This document shows, one piece after another, positions 4,808-12,565 of a stretch of DNA of 13,505 nt (its first letter is position 1; each line of letters begins with the position of its first letter). The notes under the pieces are model-generated. The model searched no databases and was not told where the DNA came from. It saw only the letters and a program-made list of their open reading frames with translations. The DNA comes from ZLKRG08 sp051006515 (GTDB lineage Bacteria; Actinomycetota; Actinomycetes; Nanopelagicales; Nanopelagicaceae), in assembly GCA_051006515.1 (NCBI GenBank), contig JBPCTD010000024.1:1-13505 (forward strand), written 5' to 3'. Position numbers and translations under genes: made by a program.

Positions 4808-5746
4808 TCACGGAATCAGCGCAATTTTGCCGACAGTTTCGCGGGCCAACATCGCTTTATGAGCTTCTGCTGCCTCAGATAAAGGATAGGTAGATCCGAT
4901 CACTGGCTTTAACTTTCCGCTCTTTACCAATTGGAAAAGTTCATCAATTACATCGCCAAGTAACTCTTTGCTACCAAAGCAATGCGCTAACCAGAAACCA
5001 GAGATAGTTTTGCTTCCACCCATTAATGACGCTGGATAAATTGCAGTAGCAGGTGTTCTGGATGCCATGCCATAAACAATTAATCTGCCAAATGGTGCCA
5101 GCACTTCCAATGAAATATCAGCAGTTTTGCCACCGACCATCTCTAAAACCAAATCAACTGGCTTACCGCCATTTGCAGCTAATAAATCAGCTTGCAAAGT
5201 ATCGGTATTTGAATCGACCACTGCATCTGCGCCAATTTCTTTAGCTAACTTTTTCTTTGAATCACTTGAAGTTACCGCAATTACTTTGGCGCCCCAAAGT
5301 TTTGCTAATTGAATTGCAATGCTGCCGACGCCACCGACTGCAGCATGAACCACCACAGTTTCACTATTTTTCACATGACCAACAGTTTTCAAAATATGCC
5401 AAGCAGTTGCACCTTGTACCAACATGCAAAGCGCTTGTTGATCAGTAACACCTTCTGGAATCGGTAAGAGCATCGCTTTATTTGCCACTGCTTTTTCAGC
5501 GTAACCACCAGAGACTGCTGCCAAGTAGCGTTTACCATCTGCAGTGCCAGTTACTTCTAACCCAGGAACCATCGGCAAAGTTTGCGGTGATAAATATGAG
5601 TTCTCAGTTTGATGTGTATCGGCATAGTTAATTCCGATTGAAGTAACATCTAACAGAACTTCATTCGCGCTAGGAGTTGGATCTGGTAACTCCTTATATT
5701 CCATGACCTCAGGGCCACCGAATTTAGTTATTTGAATGGCTTTCAT
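4808..5746 (-). CDS. NAD(P)H:quinone oxidoreductase family protein (zinc-free MDR)
   Basis: A 312-residue medium-chain dehydrogenase/reductase of the quinone oxidoreductase branch, predicted to transfer hydride from NADPH to quinones or activated alkenes in the cytoplasm. It begins with MKAIQITKFGGPEVMEYKEL, has the GINYADTHQ segment (38-46) and lacks the GHE zinc motif and other zinc ligands of alcohol dehydrogenases (PGLEVTG instead). The Rossmann loop AAVGGVG is at 135-141, followed by IQLAKLWGAKVIAV. The C-terminus LSEAAEAHKAMLARETVGKIAL is typical. ATG 5746 overlaps the typA stop by 4 nt (ATGA), so it is translationally coupled to typA. The true substrate cannot be read from sequence. 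Confidence 0.88.
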   Translation of the reverse strand: MKAIQITKFGGPEVMEYKELPDPTPSANEVLLDVTSIGINYADTHQTENSYLSPQTLPMVPGLEVTGTADGKRYLAAVSGGYAEKAVANKAMLLPIPEGVTDQQALCMLVQGATAWHILKTVGHVKNSETVVVHAAVGGVGSIAIQLAKLWGAKVIAVTSSDSKKKLAKEIGADAVVDSNTDTLQADLLAANGGKPVDLVLEMVGGKTADISLEVLAPFGRLIVYGMASRTPATAIYPASLMGGSKTISGFWLAHCFGSKELLGDVIDELFQLVKSGKLKPVIGSTYPLSEAAEAHKAMLARETVGKIALIP

Positions 5747-7647
5747 GCGTTCTGATTAGCTTTCTTGGCACGTGATGCTGATCGCGCACGTTCGCCTTGA
5801 TCCAAAATTACTTTACGAATTCGCACTACTGCTGGAGTTACCTCTACGCACTCATCTTCGGCGCAGAATTCCAACGCACCTTCCATATTCAAACGCTTTG
5901 GTGGAATCAACTTCTCAGCTTCATCGCTACCAGATGCGCGCATATTAGTTAGCTTCTTTTCACGAACTGCATTTACATCCATGTCATCGGCACGTGAATT
6001 TTCACCGATAACCATGCCTTCATAAACTTCCATGCCCGGTTCAATAAATATTGAACCGCGCTCTTGGATACCTGCAATCGCATATGAAGTAGCAACGCCA
6101 CGACGATCTGCAACCAAAGAACCAGTTGGACGAGTACGTAGTTCGCCATGCCATGGTTCATATCCATCAAAGACGTGATGTAGCAATCCGGTTCCACGAG
6201 TTTCAGTTAAGAACTCAGTACGGAAACCAATCAACCCGCGTGAAGGCACGCGCCAATCCAAACGAATCCAGCCAGTTCCGTGATTGACCATCTGCTCCAT
6301 GCGGCCTTTGCGTAGCGCCATCAACTGTGTGATAACACCTAAATAATCTTCCGGTGCATCGATAGTTAAGCGTTCCATCGGTTCATGCACTTTGCCATCA
6401 ATAACTTTAGTAACCACTTGTGGCTTACCAATCGTTAATTCAAATCCTTCGCGCTTCATGATCTCAACTAGTACCGCAAGTTGAAGTTCGCCACGTCCTT
6501 GAACTTCCCAAGCATCTGGGCGATCAGTATTGAAAATACGAAGTGAAACGTTGCCGATTAACTCTTTATCCAAACGATCCTTAACTTGGCGTGCAGTTAA
6601 CAACTTGCCACTCTGTCCTGCTAATGGCGATGTATTAATACCAATAGTCATCGAAATAGATGGATCATCAACAGTAATCAACGGTAGCGGATGTGAATTT
6701 TCGGCATCTGCCAAAGTTTCACCTAAAGTAATTGTTTCAATACCAGCAATCGCGATGATGTCGCCAGGGCCAGCTTTTTCAGCTGGTACTCGCTCTAGCG
6801 CTTCAGTAATCAATAACTCGGAGATTTTTACTTTCTGAATAGTGCCATCAGTCTTTATCCAAGAGACTGTTTGGCCCTTTGAAATTTCGCCTTCGTGTAC
6901 ACGACATAGCGCTAAGCGACCTAAATAAGGAGATGAATCCAAGTTGGTAACGTGAGCTTGGAGCGGTGCACCCTCGTGATACTGCGGCGCTGGAATGGTG
7001 TTATAAATAGTTTCAAAGAGCACATCTAAATTCTCTTTATCTGGTAATCCACCATTCTCTGGACGATTAACAGATGCACGACCTGCTTTTGCAGAGGCGT
7101 ACACAATTGGGAATTCAATTTGATCTTCACGAGCATCTAAATCTAAAAACAATTCATATGCTTCATCAACAACTTCTGCAATACGTGAATCAGGGCGATC
7201 AACTTTATTGATTACCAAAATTACTGGCAGATTCTTTGATAGCGCTTTACGTAAAACGAAACGAGTCTGTGGCAGCGGACCTTCTGATGCATCCACCAAC
7301 AAAATAACGCCATCGACCATTTCTAATCCGCGTTCTACCTCCCCACCAAAATCTGCGTGGCCCGGGGTATCAATAATGTTGATAATTTTCTCACCGCGCT
7401 TGACTGCAGTGTTCTTCGCCAAAATGGTGATGCCCTTTTCGCGTTCTAGGTCCATCGAATCCATCATTCGATCTTGGCCCTCTTCTTGCTTTTTGTAGGC
7501 CGCAAAAGCACCTGATTGCCATAACATCGCATCGACCAAAGTAGTTTTGCCATGATCCACGTGCGCGATGATTGCGACGTTTCTAATTGAGTCGCGGCTT
7601 TTTACGGGCAGATTTTTTAAATGCTCTTGCTTGAATATTTTAGACAT
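5743..7647 (-). CDS. typA: Translational GTPase TypA/BipA
   Basis: TypA/BipA is an EF-G-like GTPase that binds the ribosome and assists 50S assembly and translation under stress or at low temperature. The 634-residue product has G1 AHVDHGKTT (28-36), G2 KGITI (71-75), G3 DTPGHADFGGEVERG (93-107), G4 NKVD (147-150) and a G5-like YASAKAG. EF-G-like domains follow, then the TypA-specific C-terminal domain (RVPSRGLIGFRTEFLTETRG and GVATSYAIAGIQERGSIFIE visible). The start ATG overlaps the ychF stop by 8 nt, with a GGAG about 11 nt upstream. A leader of about 20 residues precedes the usual family start, and an alternative internal start is possible. Confidence 0.96.
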   Translation of the reverse strand: MSKIFKQEHLKNLPVKSRDSIRNVAIIAHVDHGKTTLVDAMLWQSGAFAAYKKQEEGQDRMMDSMDLEREKGITILAKNTAVKRGEKIINIIDTPGHADFGGEVERGLEMVDGVILLVDASEGPLPQTRFVLRKALSKNLPVILVINKVDRPDSRIAEVVDEAYELFLDLDAREDQIEFPIVYASAKAGRASVNRPENGGLPDKENLDVLFETIYNTIPAPQYHEGAPLQAHVTNLDSSPYLGRLALCRVHEGEISKGQTVSWIKTDGTIQKVKISELLITEALERVPAEKAGPGDIIAIAGIETITLGETLADAENSHPLPLITVDDPSISMTIGINTSPLAGQSGKLLTARQVKDRLDKELIGNVSLRIFNTDRPDAWEVQGRGELQLAVLVEIMKREGFELTIGKPQVVTKVIDGKVHEPMERLTIDAPEDYLGVITQLMALRKGRMEQMVNHGTGWIRLDWRVPSRGLIGFRTEFLTETRGTGLLHHVFDGYEPWHGELRTRPTGSLVADRRGVATSYAIAGIQERGSIFIEPGMEVYEGMVIGENSRADDMDVNAVREKKLTNMRASGSDEAEKLIPPKRLNMEGALEFCAEDECVEVTPAVVRIRKVILDQGERARSASRAKKANQNA

Positions 7648-8713
7648 TGAATCGAAACTCCACTACGTCGCCATCTTGCATTACATATTCTTTACCTTCC
7701 ATGCGCACCTTCCCGTGCTCTTTAGCGGCTTGCATAGAACCGAACTCCACCAAATCTGCAAAATGAACAACTTCTGCTTTGATGAAACCTTTTTGGAAAT
7801 CGGTGTGAATCACACCAGCTGCAACTGGTGCAGTATCGCCTTTATGAATTGTCCAAGCGCGCGCCTCTTTTGGACCGGCAGTTAAATAAGTCTGTAAACC
7901 TAAAGTGTTAAAACCTACGCGGGCCAATGTTGCAAGGCCTGGCTCTTTAAGGCCAATTGATTCTAAAAGTTCCTGTGCGTCTTCATCTGGAAGTTCGGCA
8001 AGCTCTGCTTCAGTCTTTGCATCCAAGAAGATCGCTTCTGATGGTGCGACTAGCGCTTGTAGTTTCTTGCGAAGTTCTTGATCATTTAGCTCTGCCGCAT
8101 CGACATTGAAAACATATAAAAATGGTTTAGCGGTCAAAAGGTGAATCTCTTTTAGTAACTCTAAATCTAAATCGGCAGAAGAGATTGGCCTTCCTGATTC
8201 TAAAACTGCGTTAGCTTTCTTTAGTTCTTCTAAAAGCAGAGCCTTATCTTTATTTTGGCGCGCCTCTTTTTCGATGCGTGGAATAGCTTTTTCGATTGAT
8301 TGCAGATCTGCGAGCGCAAGTTCAGTGTTAATGGTTTCGATATCGCTTCCTGGATCTACGCGACCATCAACATGTACGACATCGCAGTCATTAAAAACAC
8401 GAATAACTTGGCAGATGGCATCAGTTTCGCGGATATTGGCAAGAAACTTATTACCAAGACCTGCACCTTCTGATGCACCTTTTACTATGCCTGCAATATC
8501 GACGAACGAAACAGTTGCTGGAAGGATTTCTTGGGAACCGAAAATTGTGGCCAAAACTTTTAAGCGCTCATCAGGAACGCCAACGACACCTACGTTTGGC
8601 TCGATGGTGGCGAAGGGATAGTTGGCTGCTAGAACATTATTTTTGGTGAGCGCATTAAAGAGGGTGGATTTTCCGACATTAGGAAGACCGACGATTCCGA
8701 TGGAGAGGCTCAC
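7640..8713 (-). CDS. ychF: Redox/translation-associated P-loop ATPase YchF (Obg family, OLA1-like)
   Basis: YchF is a universally conserved Obg-family P-loop protein that prefers ATP, binds ribosomes and influences stress responses and initiation. The 357-residue protein has G1 GLPNVGKST (9-17), the FATIEPNVGVV switch I region, G3 DIAG (72-75) with IVKGASEGAGLGNKFL, a helical insert, and a C-terminal TGS domain (AWTIHKGDTAPVAAGVIHTD, EYVMQDGDVVEFRFNV). Position G4 reads NVDA (203-206), where the family usually has NxxE. The start is GTG at 8713, aligned with the family start MSLSIGIVGLPNVGKST. No ribosome binding site precedes it, but a TAGGCT -10 candidate does. It leads the ychF-typA-oxidoreductase run. 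Confidence 0.97.
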   Translation of the reverse strand: MSLSIGIVGLPNVGKSTLFNALTKNNVLAANYPFATIEPNVGVVGVPDERLKVLATIFGSQEILPATVSFVDIAGIVKGASEGAGLGNKFLANIRETDAICQVIRVFNDCDVVHVDGRVDPGSDIETINTELALADLQSIEKAIPRIEKEARQNKDKALLLEELKKANAVLESGRPISSADLDLELLKEIHLLTAKPFLYVFNVDAAELNDQELRKKLQALVAPSEAIFLDAKTEAELAELPDEDAQELLESIGLKEPGLATLARVGFNTLGLQTYLTAGPKEARAWTIHKGDTAPVAAGVIHTDFQKGFIKAEVVHFADLVEFGSMQAAKEHGKVRMEGKEYVMQDGDVVEFRFNV

Positions 8714-8722
8714 AAGGAGTAG

Positions 8723-8728
8723 AGCCTA
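8723..8728 (-). promoter_or_regulatory. Candidate -10 element for ychF
   Basis: TAGGCT on the minus strand fits the actinobacterial TANNNT -10 and ends 9 nt before the GTG start. This would give a leaderless or nearly leaderless mRNA. The pyrimidine-rich stretch before the GTG has no Shine-Dalgarno sequence. No good -35 is seen. The same hexamer sits before xseA. Confidence 0.4.
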
Positions 8729-8752
8729 CGCGGAAATGTCAGCGCCTATTGC

Positions 8753-8758
8753 CATGAT
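8753..8758 (+). promoter_or_regulatory. Candidate -10 element for rmuC
   Basis: CATGAT (four of six consensus bases) ends exactly 6 nt before the rmuC ATG, the spacing expected if transcription starts on the A of the start codon. There is no ribosome binding site before this ATG and no clear -35. Confidence 0.35.
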
Positions 8759-8764
8759 TGCCCC

Positions 8765-9868
8765 ATGCAGACGGATTTCACATTGATCATAGGCATATTA
8801 ATAGGTCTTGCCATAGGCGTTGCTCTGGGATTTCTACTTTCAAAGTCCCGCCAAAGTAAAATTCCGCAAACAAATACATCTGCCGAAACTGCGGTAATCA
8901 CTACCAATATCACTGCACTTAAAGAGAAGATTGAAAAACTCGAAGCGGAAAGTCGACGCATTGAAGTAGATCGCGCTGGCACTGATAGCAGGCTATTTAG
9001 CCAGATTAGCAATCTCAGTCAGATTCATGAACAAGGCGTCCGCGAAACTCAGAAGTTAGCTGGCGCACTTGGTTCATCACAAACTCGCGGTAAATATGGT
9101 GAAGCGCAATTAGAAAATATTCTGCGATATGCCGGGTTAAAAGAAGGTATTGATTTCGAAGTACAGACATCACCTGGTGATCTATCTGGAATTCCCGATG
9201 TCATAGTGCACATGGCAGAAAAGTTAGATTTATATATCGATTCTAAATTTCCTTTTGTTCGCTACTTTGAAGCAATTGAAAGCGATGACCCTGAGACGAG
9301 AAAGAGTTTGATGGCAGCGCATGCCAACGACCTTTTGGGGCATGTCGATGCCCTTTCAAAACGTAAATATGACAGCGCTAAAACTTCAGCTAATTTCGTG
9401 GTGCTCTTTGCGCCTTTCGAATCAATTTTGGCCGAAGCGTTGATTGCTAAACCATCGCTACTTGAAAGCGCTTTTGAAAAGCGAGTAGTTATCGCTACCC
9501 CATCAACGCTTTTAGGCATGTTACGTACCGTCAAACTTGGCATCGATCGCAGCGCGTTGGCAAATAGTGCTGAAGAGATTCGCGATATTGCAACCAAGTT
9601 AGTCTCAAAGCTCGTAACCAATTACGAACATATATCAACAGTCAGTAAGCGATTAAATAGCACCGTTACTGCATTTAACTCTTTGGTTGGCAACGTCGAA
9701 TCCACTGTGACTGCCCCAGTTAAAGCGATGATTGATAAAGGAATCACCAACGAAACACTGCCTGAACTGCCTACGGTAGAAACACGTGCCAGAGATTTAA
9801 ACGGAATAGATTCGACTGATACTTCGCATGCGATTAAAGTGGAATCTGAACGTAAGGAGCAGGAGTAA
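8765..9868 (+). CDS. rmuC: DNA recombination protein RmuC homologue
   Basis: RmuC-family proteins are predicted nuclease-fold proteins; E. coli rmuC limits recombination at inverted repeats, and recent work links the family to processing of aberrant DNA. The 367-residue product has one N-terminal membrane helix (about 6-26), a predicted coiled coil (about 46-80) and the RmuC core (about 95-310). The core shows RGKYGEAQLENIL (108-120), LYIDSKFPFVRYFEA (156-170, with the Asp/Lys pair of a PD-(D/E)xK-like centre), VVLFAPFESILAEAL and IATPSTLLGMLRTVKLG. The tail from about 330 is charged and probably disordered. The core is therefore membrane-anchored with its domain in the cytoplasm. The stop overlaps the next ATG by one base (TAATG). 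Confidence 0.93.
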   Translation: MQTDFTLIIGILIGLAIGVALGFLLSKSRQSKIPQTNTSAETAVITTNITALKEKIEKLEAESRRIEVDRAGTDSRLFSQISNLSQIHEQGVRETQKLAGALGSSQTRGKYGEAQLENILRYAGLKEGIDFEVQTSPGDLSGIPDVIVHMAEKLDLYIDSKFPFVRYFEAIESDDPETRKSLMAAHANDLLGHVDALSKRKYDSAKTSANFVVLFAPFESILAEALIAKPSLLESAFEKRVVIATPSTLLGMLRTVKLGIDRSALANSAEEIRDIATKLVSKLVTNYEHISTVSKRLNSTVTAFNSLVGNVESTVTAPVKAMIDKGITNETLPELPTVETRARDLNGIDSTDTSHAIKVESERKEQE

Positions 9869-10263
9869 TGGATCTAAGCAAGATCAAATTAAAGAAGGAA
9901 GGCGTTGCCACTTTGCAAGCTTTCTTCATCTTTATCTTCGCTTCGCTTGAGCATTTAATCCGCCAGGGATATGGCATCGTGACTGGTTTAGTGCTCTTAG
10001 CAGTTGTCATTCTTGGTAATCGCTTTGGCCGAGCAGGCGTTGCATATGCAGCTGCAGTAACTCCGCCAATTGCATTCGGTGTAACTGCGCTCTTCTGGTC
10101 GATTCTTGCTTACAACATTCACATCACTAAAGTGGCTGTTGATTTAATTGGTTCACTTGCATCTGTTGCCCCTTGGTTAATTTTGGGCGCAATCTTTGGT
10201 TGGTACACCTTCTTGCACCAGCGTGCACAGAAGCAAGTTGCCGCCACCAGAAATCGCAGCTGA
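9868..10263 (+). CDS. Small integral membrane protein, probably DUF6542 family
   Basis: A 131-residue protein of unknown function with a short basic N-terminus (MDLSKIKLKKEG), about four hydrophobic helices (near 15-30, 36-53, 58-83 and 90-115) and a basic C-terminal tail (HQRAQKQVAATRNRS). Charge bias suggests both ends are cytoplasmic. Position between ychF/rmuC and ispH/xseA matches the small DUF6542-type membrane gene found there in other Actinobacteria; the family name is inferred from context and topology, not from motifs. The ATG overlaps the rmuC stop, and a strong AAGGAGCAGGAG ribosome binding site lies inside rmuC. One base separates its stop from that of convergent ispH. Confidence 0.75.
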   Translation: MDLSKIKLKKEGVATLQAFFIFIFASLEHLIRQGYGIVTGLVLLAVVILGNRFGRAGVAYAAAVTPPIAFGVTALFWSILAYNIHITKVAVDLIGSLASVAPWLILGAIFGWYTFLHQRAQKQVAATRNRS

Positions 10264-10264
10264 A

Positions 10265-11215
10265 TTAAGCGTTCTTTAAATCTTTACGTAATTCGCGTGG
10301 TAATTGGAAAAGAAGGGTCTCTTCTTTCGCGGTAACGGTTTCGACAGTTCCAAAACCATTATCTGCCAGCCACTTCAAAAGATCTTCAACTAATAATTCT
10401 GGAACTGATGCGCCACTTGATACACCAACTGTTGAAACGCCAGCTAGCCATTCAGTCTTTGCTTCTGCCGCGTAATCAAGAAGATAAGAGCTCTTAGCGC
10501 CATATTCCAGCGCAACTTCAACTAAACGCACTGAGTTAGATGAATTCTTAGAACCAACTACTAAAACTAAATCGCAATTAGGCGCAATCTGCTTCATCGC
10601 TTCTTGACGATTTTGGGTGGCATAACAAATGTCATCAGATGGTGGATCGATGATCTCTGGAAAGCGCTTCTTAAGTTCGGCGACTGTTTCCATAGTTTCA
10701 TCAACACTTAAAGTGGTTTGAGATAACCAAGCTAATTTCTTGCCAGGTTTTGGTTGCACAGTGCGTGCCATCTCAACGCCTTCGATAACGGTGACGCGAC
10801 CTGGAGCTTCACCGGCGGTACCTTCAACTTCTTCGTGGCCGTCGTGTCCGATCATGATGATCTCTAAATCTTCAGCGGCATAGCGTCTTGCTTCATTGTG
10901 AACTTTGGTAACCAAAGGACAGGTGGCGTCAATGGTTTTTAGATTACGTTCTTTGGAATCTGCATGTACTTGCGGTGAAACTCCGTGTGCGCTAAAGACA
11001 ACAGTTGCGCCTTCTGGGATTTCATTAACTTCTTCAACGAAGATTGCACCCTGTTTTTCAAGTGATTCGACGACGTACTTGTTATGCACGATCTGTTTAC
11101 GCACGTAAACCGGTGCGCCATAAAGTTCCAGCGCTTTTTGAACGGTAACTACTGCGCGGTCAACGCCAGCGCAATAGCCACGTGGCGCGGCTAAGAGAAC
11201 TTTTTTCAGATTCAT
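10265..11215 (-). CDS. ispH: 4-hydroxy-3-methylbut-2-enyl diphosphate reductase IspH (LytB)
   Basis: IspH catalyses the last step of the MEP pathway, reducing HMBPP to IPP and DMAPP with a [4Fe-4S] cluster. The 316-residue protein has the three cluster cysteines C15 (APRGYCAGVDRA), C99 (DATCPLVTK) and C197 (DICYATQNRQ). Substrate-site residues are also present: H44 (QIVHNKYVV), H77 (SAHGVSP), H127 and E129 (GHDGHEEVEGT), T167 (SQTTLSVDET) and the SKNSSNSVRL motif. Length is normal. ATG 11215 is the only sensible start; it lacks a ribosome binding site and sits 8 nt after a TACAAT -10, so the mRNA is probably leaderless or nearly so. It diverges from xseA across 27 bp. Confidence 0.97.
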   Translation of the reverse strand: MNLKKVLLAAPRGYCAGVDRAVVTVQKALELYGAPVYVRKQIVHNKYVVESLEKQGAIFVEEVNEIPEGATVVFSAHGVSPQVHADSKERNLKTIDATCPLVTKVHNEARRYAAEDLEIIMIGHDGHEEVEGTAGEAPGRVTVIEGVEMARTVQPKPGKKLAWLSQTTLSVDETMETVAELKKRFPEIIDPPSDDICYATQNRQEAMKQIAPNCDLVLVVGSKNSSNSVRLVEVALEYGAKSSYLLDYAAEAKTEWLAGVSTVGVSSGASVPELLVEDLLKWLADNGFGTVETVTAKEETLLFQLPRELRKDLKNA

Positions 11216-11223
11216 GTTGGCTC

Positions 11224-11252
11224 ATTGTATTAGGCTCGCCACATGCTGGAAA
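11224..11252 (-). promoter_or_regulatory. Promoter of ispH
   Basis: On the minus strand TTTCCA (11252-11247) and TACAAT (11229-11224, five of six -10 bases) are exactly 17 bp apart, and the -10 ends 8 nt before the ispH ATG. The -35 lies inside the first codons of the divergent xseA gene. This is the best-formed promoter in the window. Confidence 0.6.
11231..11236 (+). promoter_or_regulatory. Candidate -10 element for leaderless xseA
   Basis: TAGGCT fits the TANNNT actinobacterial -10 and ends 6 nt before the xseA ATG, so transcription would start on the ATG itself. It is separated by one base from the ispH -10 on the other strand. No convincing -35 is visible; it would fall within the ispH start. 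Confidence 0.5.
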
Positions 11253-12367
11253 ATTCAGAGGAACAACCCGCGCCAGTTCGCGTAATCTCTGAATTAATCA
11301 AAGAATATATAGATGCGCTCGGTCCAATTTGGATCGAAGGTGAGCTATCTCAAATCAATTCACGTAAAGATTTCACTTATATGGTGCTGCGCGATTCCAG
11401 CGTCGATATGAGTATCTCTGTCGCCTGCCCATCCGGAATTTTTCGTAAGAATGCCATAAATGAAAATGCTCGTGTAAAGATTTTCGCCAAACCCTCTTGG
11501 TATGCCAAGAATGGTTCCGTATCTTTCTGGGTCCGCGAAATAAAAGAGGTTGGCGTTGGCGAACTTCTACTTCGATTAGAGATGCTAAAAAATCTCTTAG
11601 CGGCTGAAGGTTTATTCGATGCTAAATGGAAGAAATCACTGCCATTACTACCAAATAAAGTTGGTTTGATCTGTGGTCGAAATAGCGATGCCGAGAAAGA
11701 TGTTTTAGAAAACGCCAAACGCCGTTGGCCATCAGTGCAATTTGAAATCCGTGAAGTAGCTGTTCAAGGCGCTGGTGCAGTGGTTGAAGTAAGCACTGCG
11801 TTAAAAGAATTGGAAGCTGATAAAGATGTAGATGTCATCATCATTACCCGTGGTGGTGGTTCCTTTGAAGATCTCCTGCCATTTAGCGATGAAGGTTTAG
11901 TGCGACTTGTAGCTTCTTGTAAAACGCCAATCGTTAGCGCTATTGGACACGAAAAAGATTCACCGCTTCTTGATTTGGTTGCCGATTACCGCGCATCCAC
12001 ACCAACGGATGCCGGAAAGAAAGTAGTGCCAGATCTAAATGAAGAGTTGCAATTGATTTCTGGGTTAAGAAATCGAGCACTTCATACTTTGACCATGCGC
12101 ATCGACCGCGAAATAGATCGGATTAAATCGCTTTCAGATCGCAGAGTGGCTTTTGTGCATCGCGTTAAGCGCGCTGAAGATGACTTGCACCATTTGTTGG
12201 CCAGAGTACGTTCGCTATCTCCCCAATCAACTCTGGACCGTGGCTATGCCGTTGTCCAACGTAGCGATGGTTATGCGCTTAGAAAGTCCACGGATGTCGC
12301 CCCTGGTGACAAAGTTCGCATTCGCTTAGCCAGCGGGCAATTACCAGCCACAATTGAGAAAGAGTAA
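11243..12367 (+). CDS. xseA: Exodeoxyribonuclease VII large subunit
   Basis: XseA is the catalytic subunit of exonuclease VII, which degrades single-stranded DNA from both ends into oligonucleotides during repair. The 374-residue protein has an N-terminal OB-fold (about 10-100; IWIEGELSQINSRKDFTYMVLRD, cited as residues 29-51) and a nuclease domain. That domain contains VGLICGRNSDAEKDVLENA (140-158), TRGGGSFEDLLPFSDE (202-217) and SAIGHEKDSPLLDLVADYRA (232-251) with STPTDAG. A coiled-coil segment (about 265-325) and a short C-terminal beta region (LDRGYAVVQRSDG) follow. It is somewhat shorter than E. coli XseA (456 residues), as is usual in Actinobacteria. ATG 11243 has no ribosome binding site and follows a -10 element at leaderless spacing. 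xseB starts 9 nt downstream. Confidence 0.96.
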   Translation: MLENSEEQPAPVRVISELIKEYIDALGPIWIEGELSQINSRKDFTYMVLRDSSVDMSISVACPSGIFRKNAINENARVKIFAKPSWYAKNGSVSFWVREIKEVGVGELLLRLEMLKNLLAAEGLFDAKWKKSLPLLPNKVGLICGRNSDAEKDVLENAKRRWPSVQFEIREVAVQGAGAVVEVSTALKELEADKDVDVIIITRGGGSFEDLLPFSDEGLVRLVASCKTPIVSAIGHEKDSPLLDLVADYRASTPTDAGKKVVPDLNEELQLISGLRNRALHTLTMRIDREIDRIKSLSDRRVAFVHRVKRAEDDLHHLLARVRSLSPQSTLDRGYAVVQRSDGYALRKSTDVAPGDKVRIRLASGQLPATIEKE

Positions 12368-12376
12368 ATTACTGAC

Positions 12377-12565
12377 ATGGCCGAAAAACTCTCCTATGAA
12401 GCAGCTCGTGAAGAGTTAACTAAAGTAGTTGAGCAACTTGAGTCAGGTTCGGCCTCATTAGAAGAGTCCTTAAAACTTTGGGAGCGCGGCGAAGAGCTCG
12501 CCAAAATCTGCCAAGAATGGCTAGATGGCGTTAAGAAAAAGTTAGTAAAACCTGATGCCATTTAA
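12377..12565 (+). CDS. xseB: Exodeoxyribonuclease VII small subunit
   Basis: A 62-residue helical protein, LSYEAAREELTKVVEQLESG (5-24) followed by SLEESLKLWERGEELAKICQEWL, which is the XseB hairpin that packs in multiple copies on the XseA coiled coil and regulates its activity. Length is at the short end for the family. It begins 9 nt after xseA with no clear Shine-Dalgarno sequence. Its last four codons overlap the start of the fumarase gene by 11 nt in another frame. Confidence 0.94.
   Translation: MAEKLSYEAAREELTKVVEQLESGSASLEESLKLWERGEELAKICQEWLDGVKKKLVKPDAI

Noticed and set aside
8274..8621. 115-codon open frame on the plus strand inside ychF
   Set aside because: It is antisense to conserved ychF sequence, serine/threonine-rich with no recognisable domain, and is explained by codon bias of the real gene.
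9262..9621. 119-codon open frame on the minus strand inside rmuC
   Set aside because: It lies antisense to the conserved RmuC core and shows no motif or ribosome binding site.
10262..10294. GAATTA/TAATTC inverted repeat between the converging small membrane gene and ispH
   Set aside because: Only a 6-bp stem with a loop of about 20 nt and no T tract; too weak to call a terminator.
11377..11718. 113-codon minus-strand frame inside xseA
   Set aside because: Antisense to the conserved OB-fold and nuclease region, with no family resemblance.
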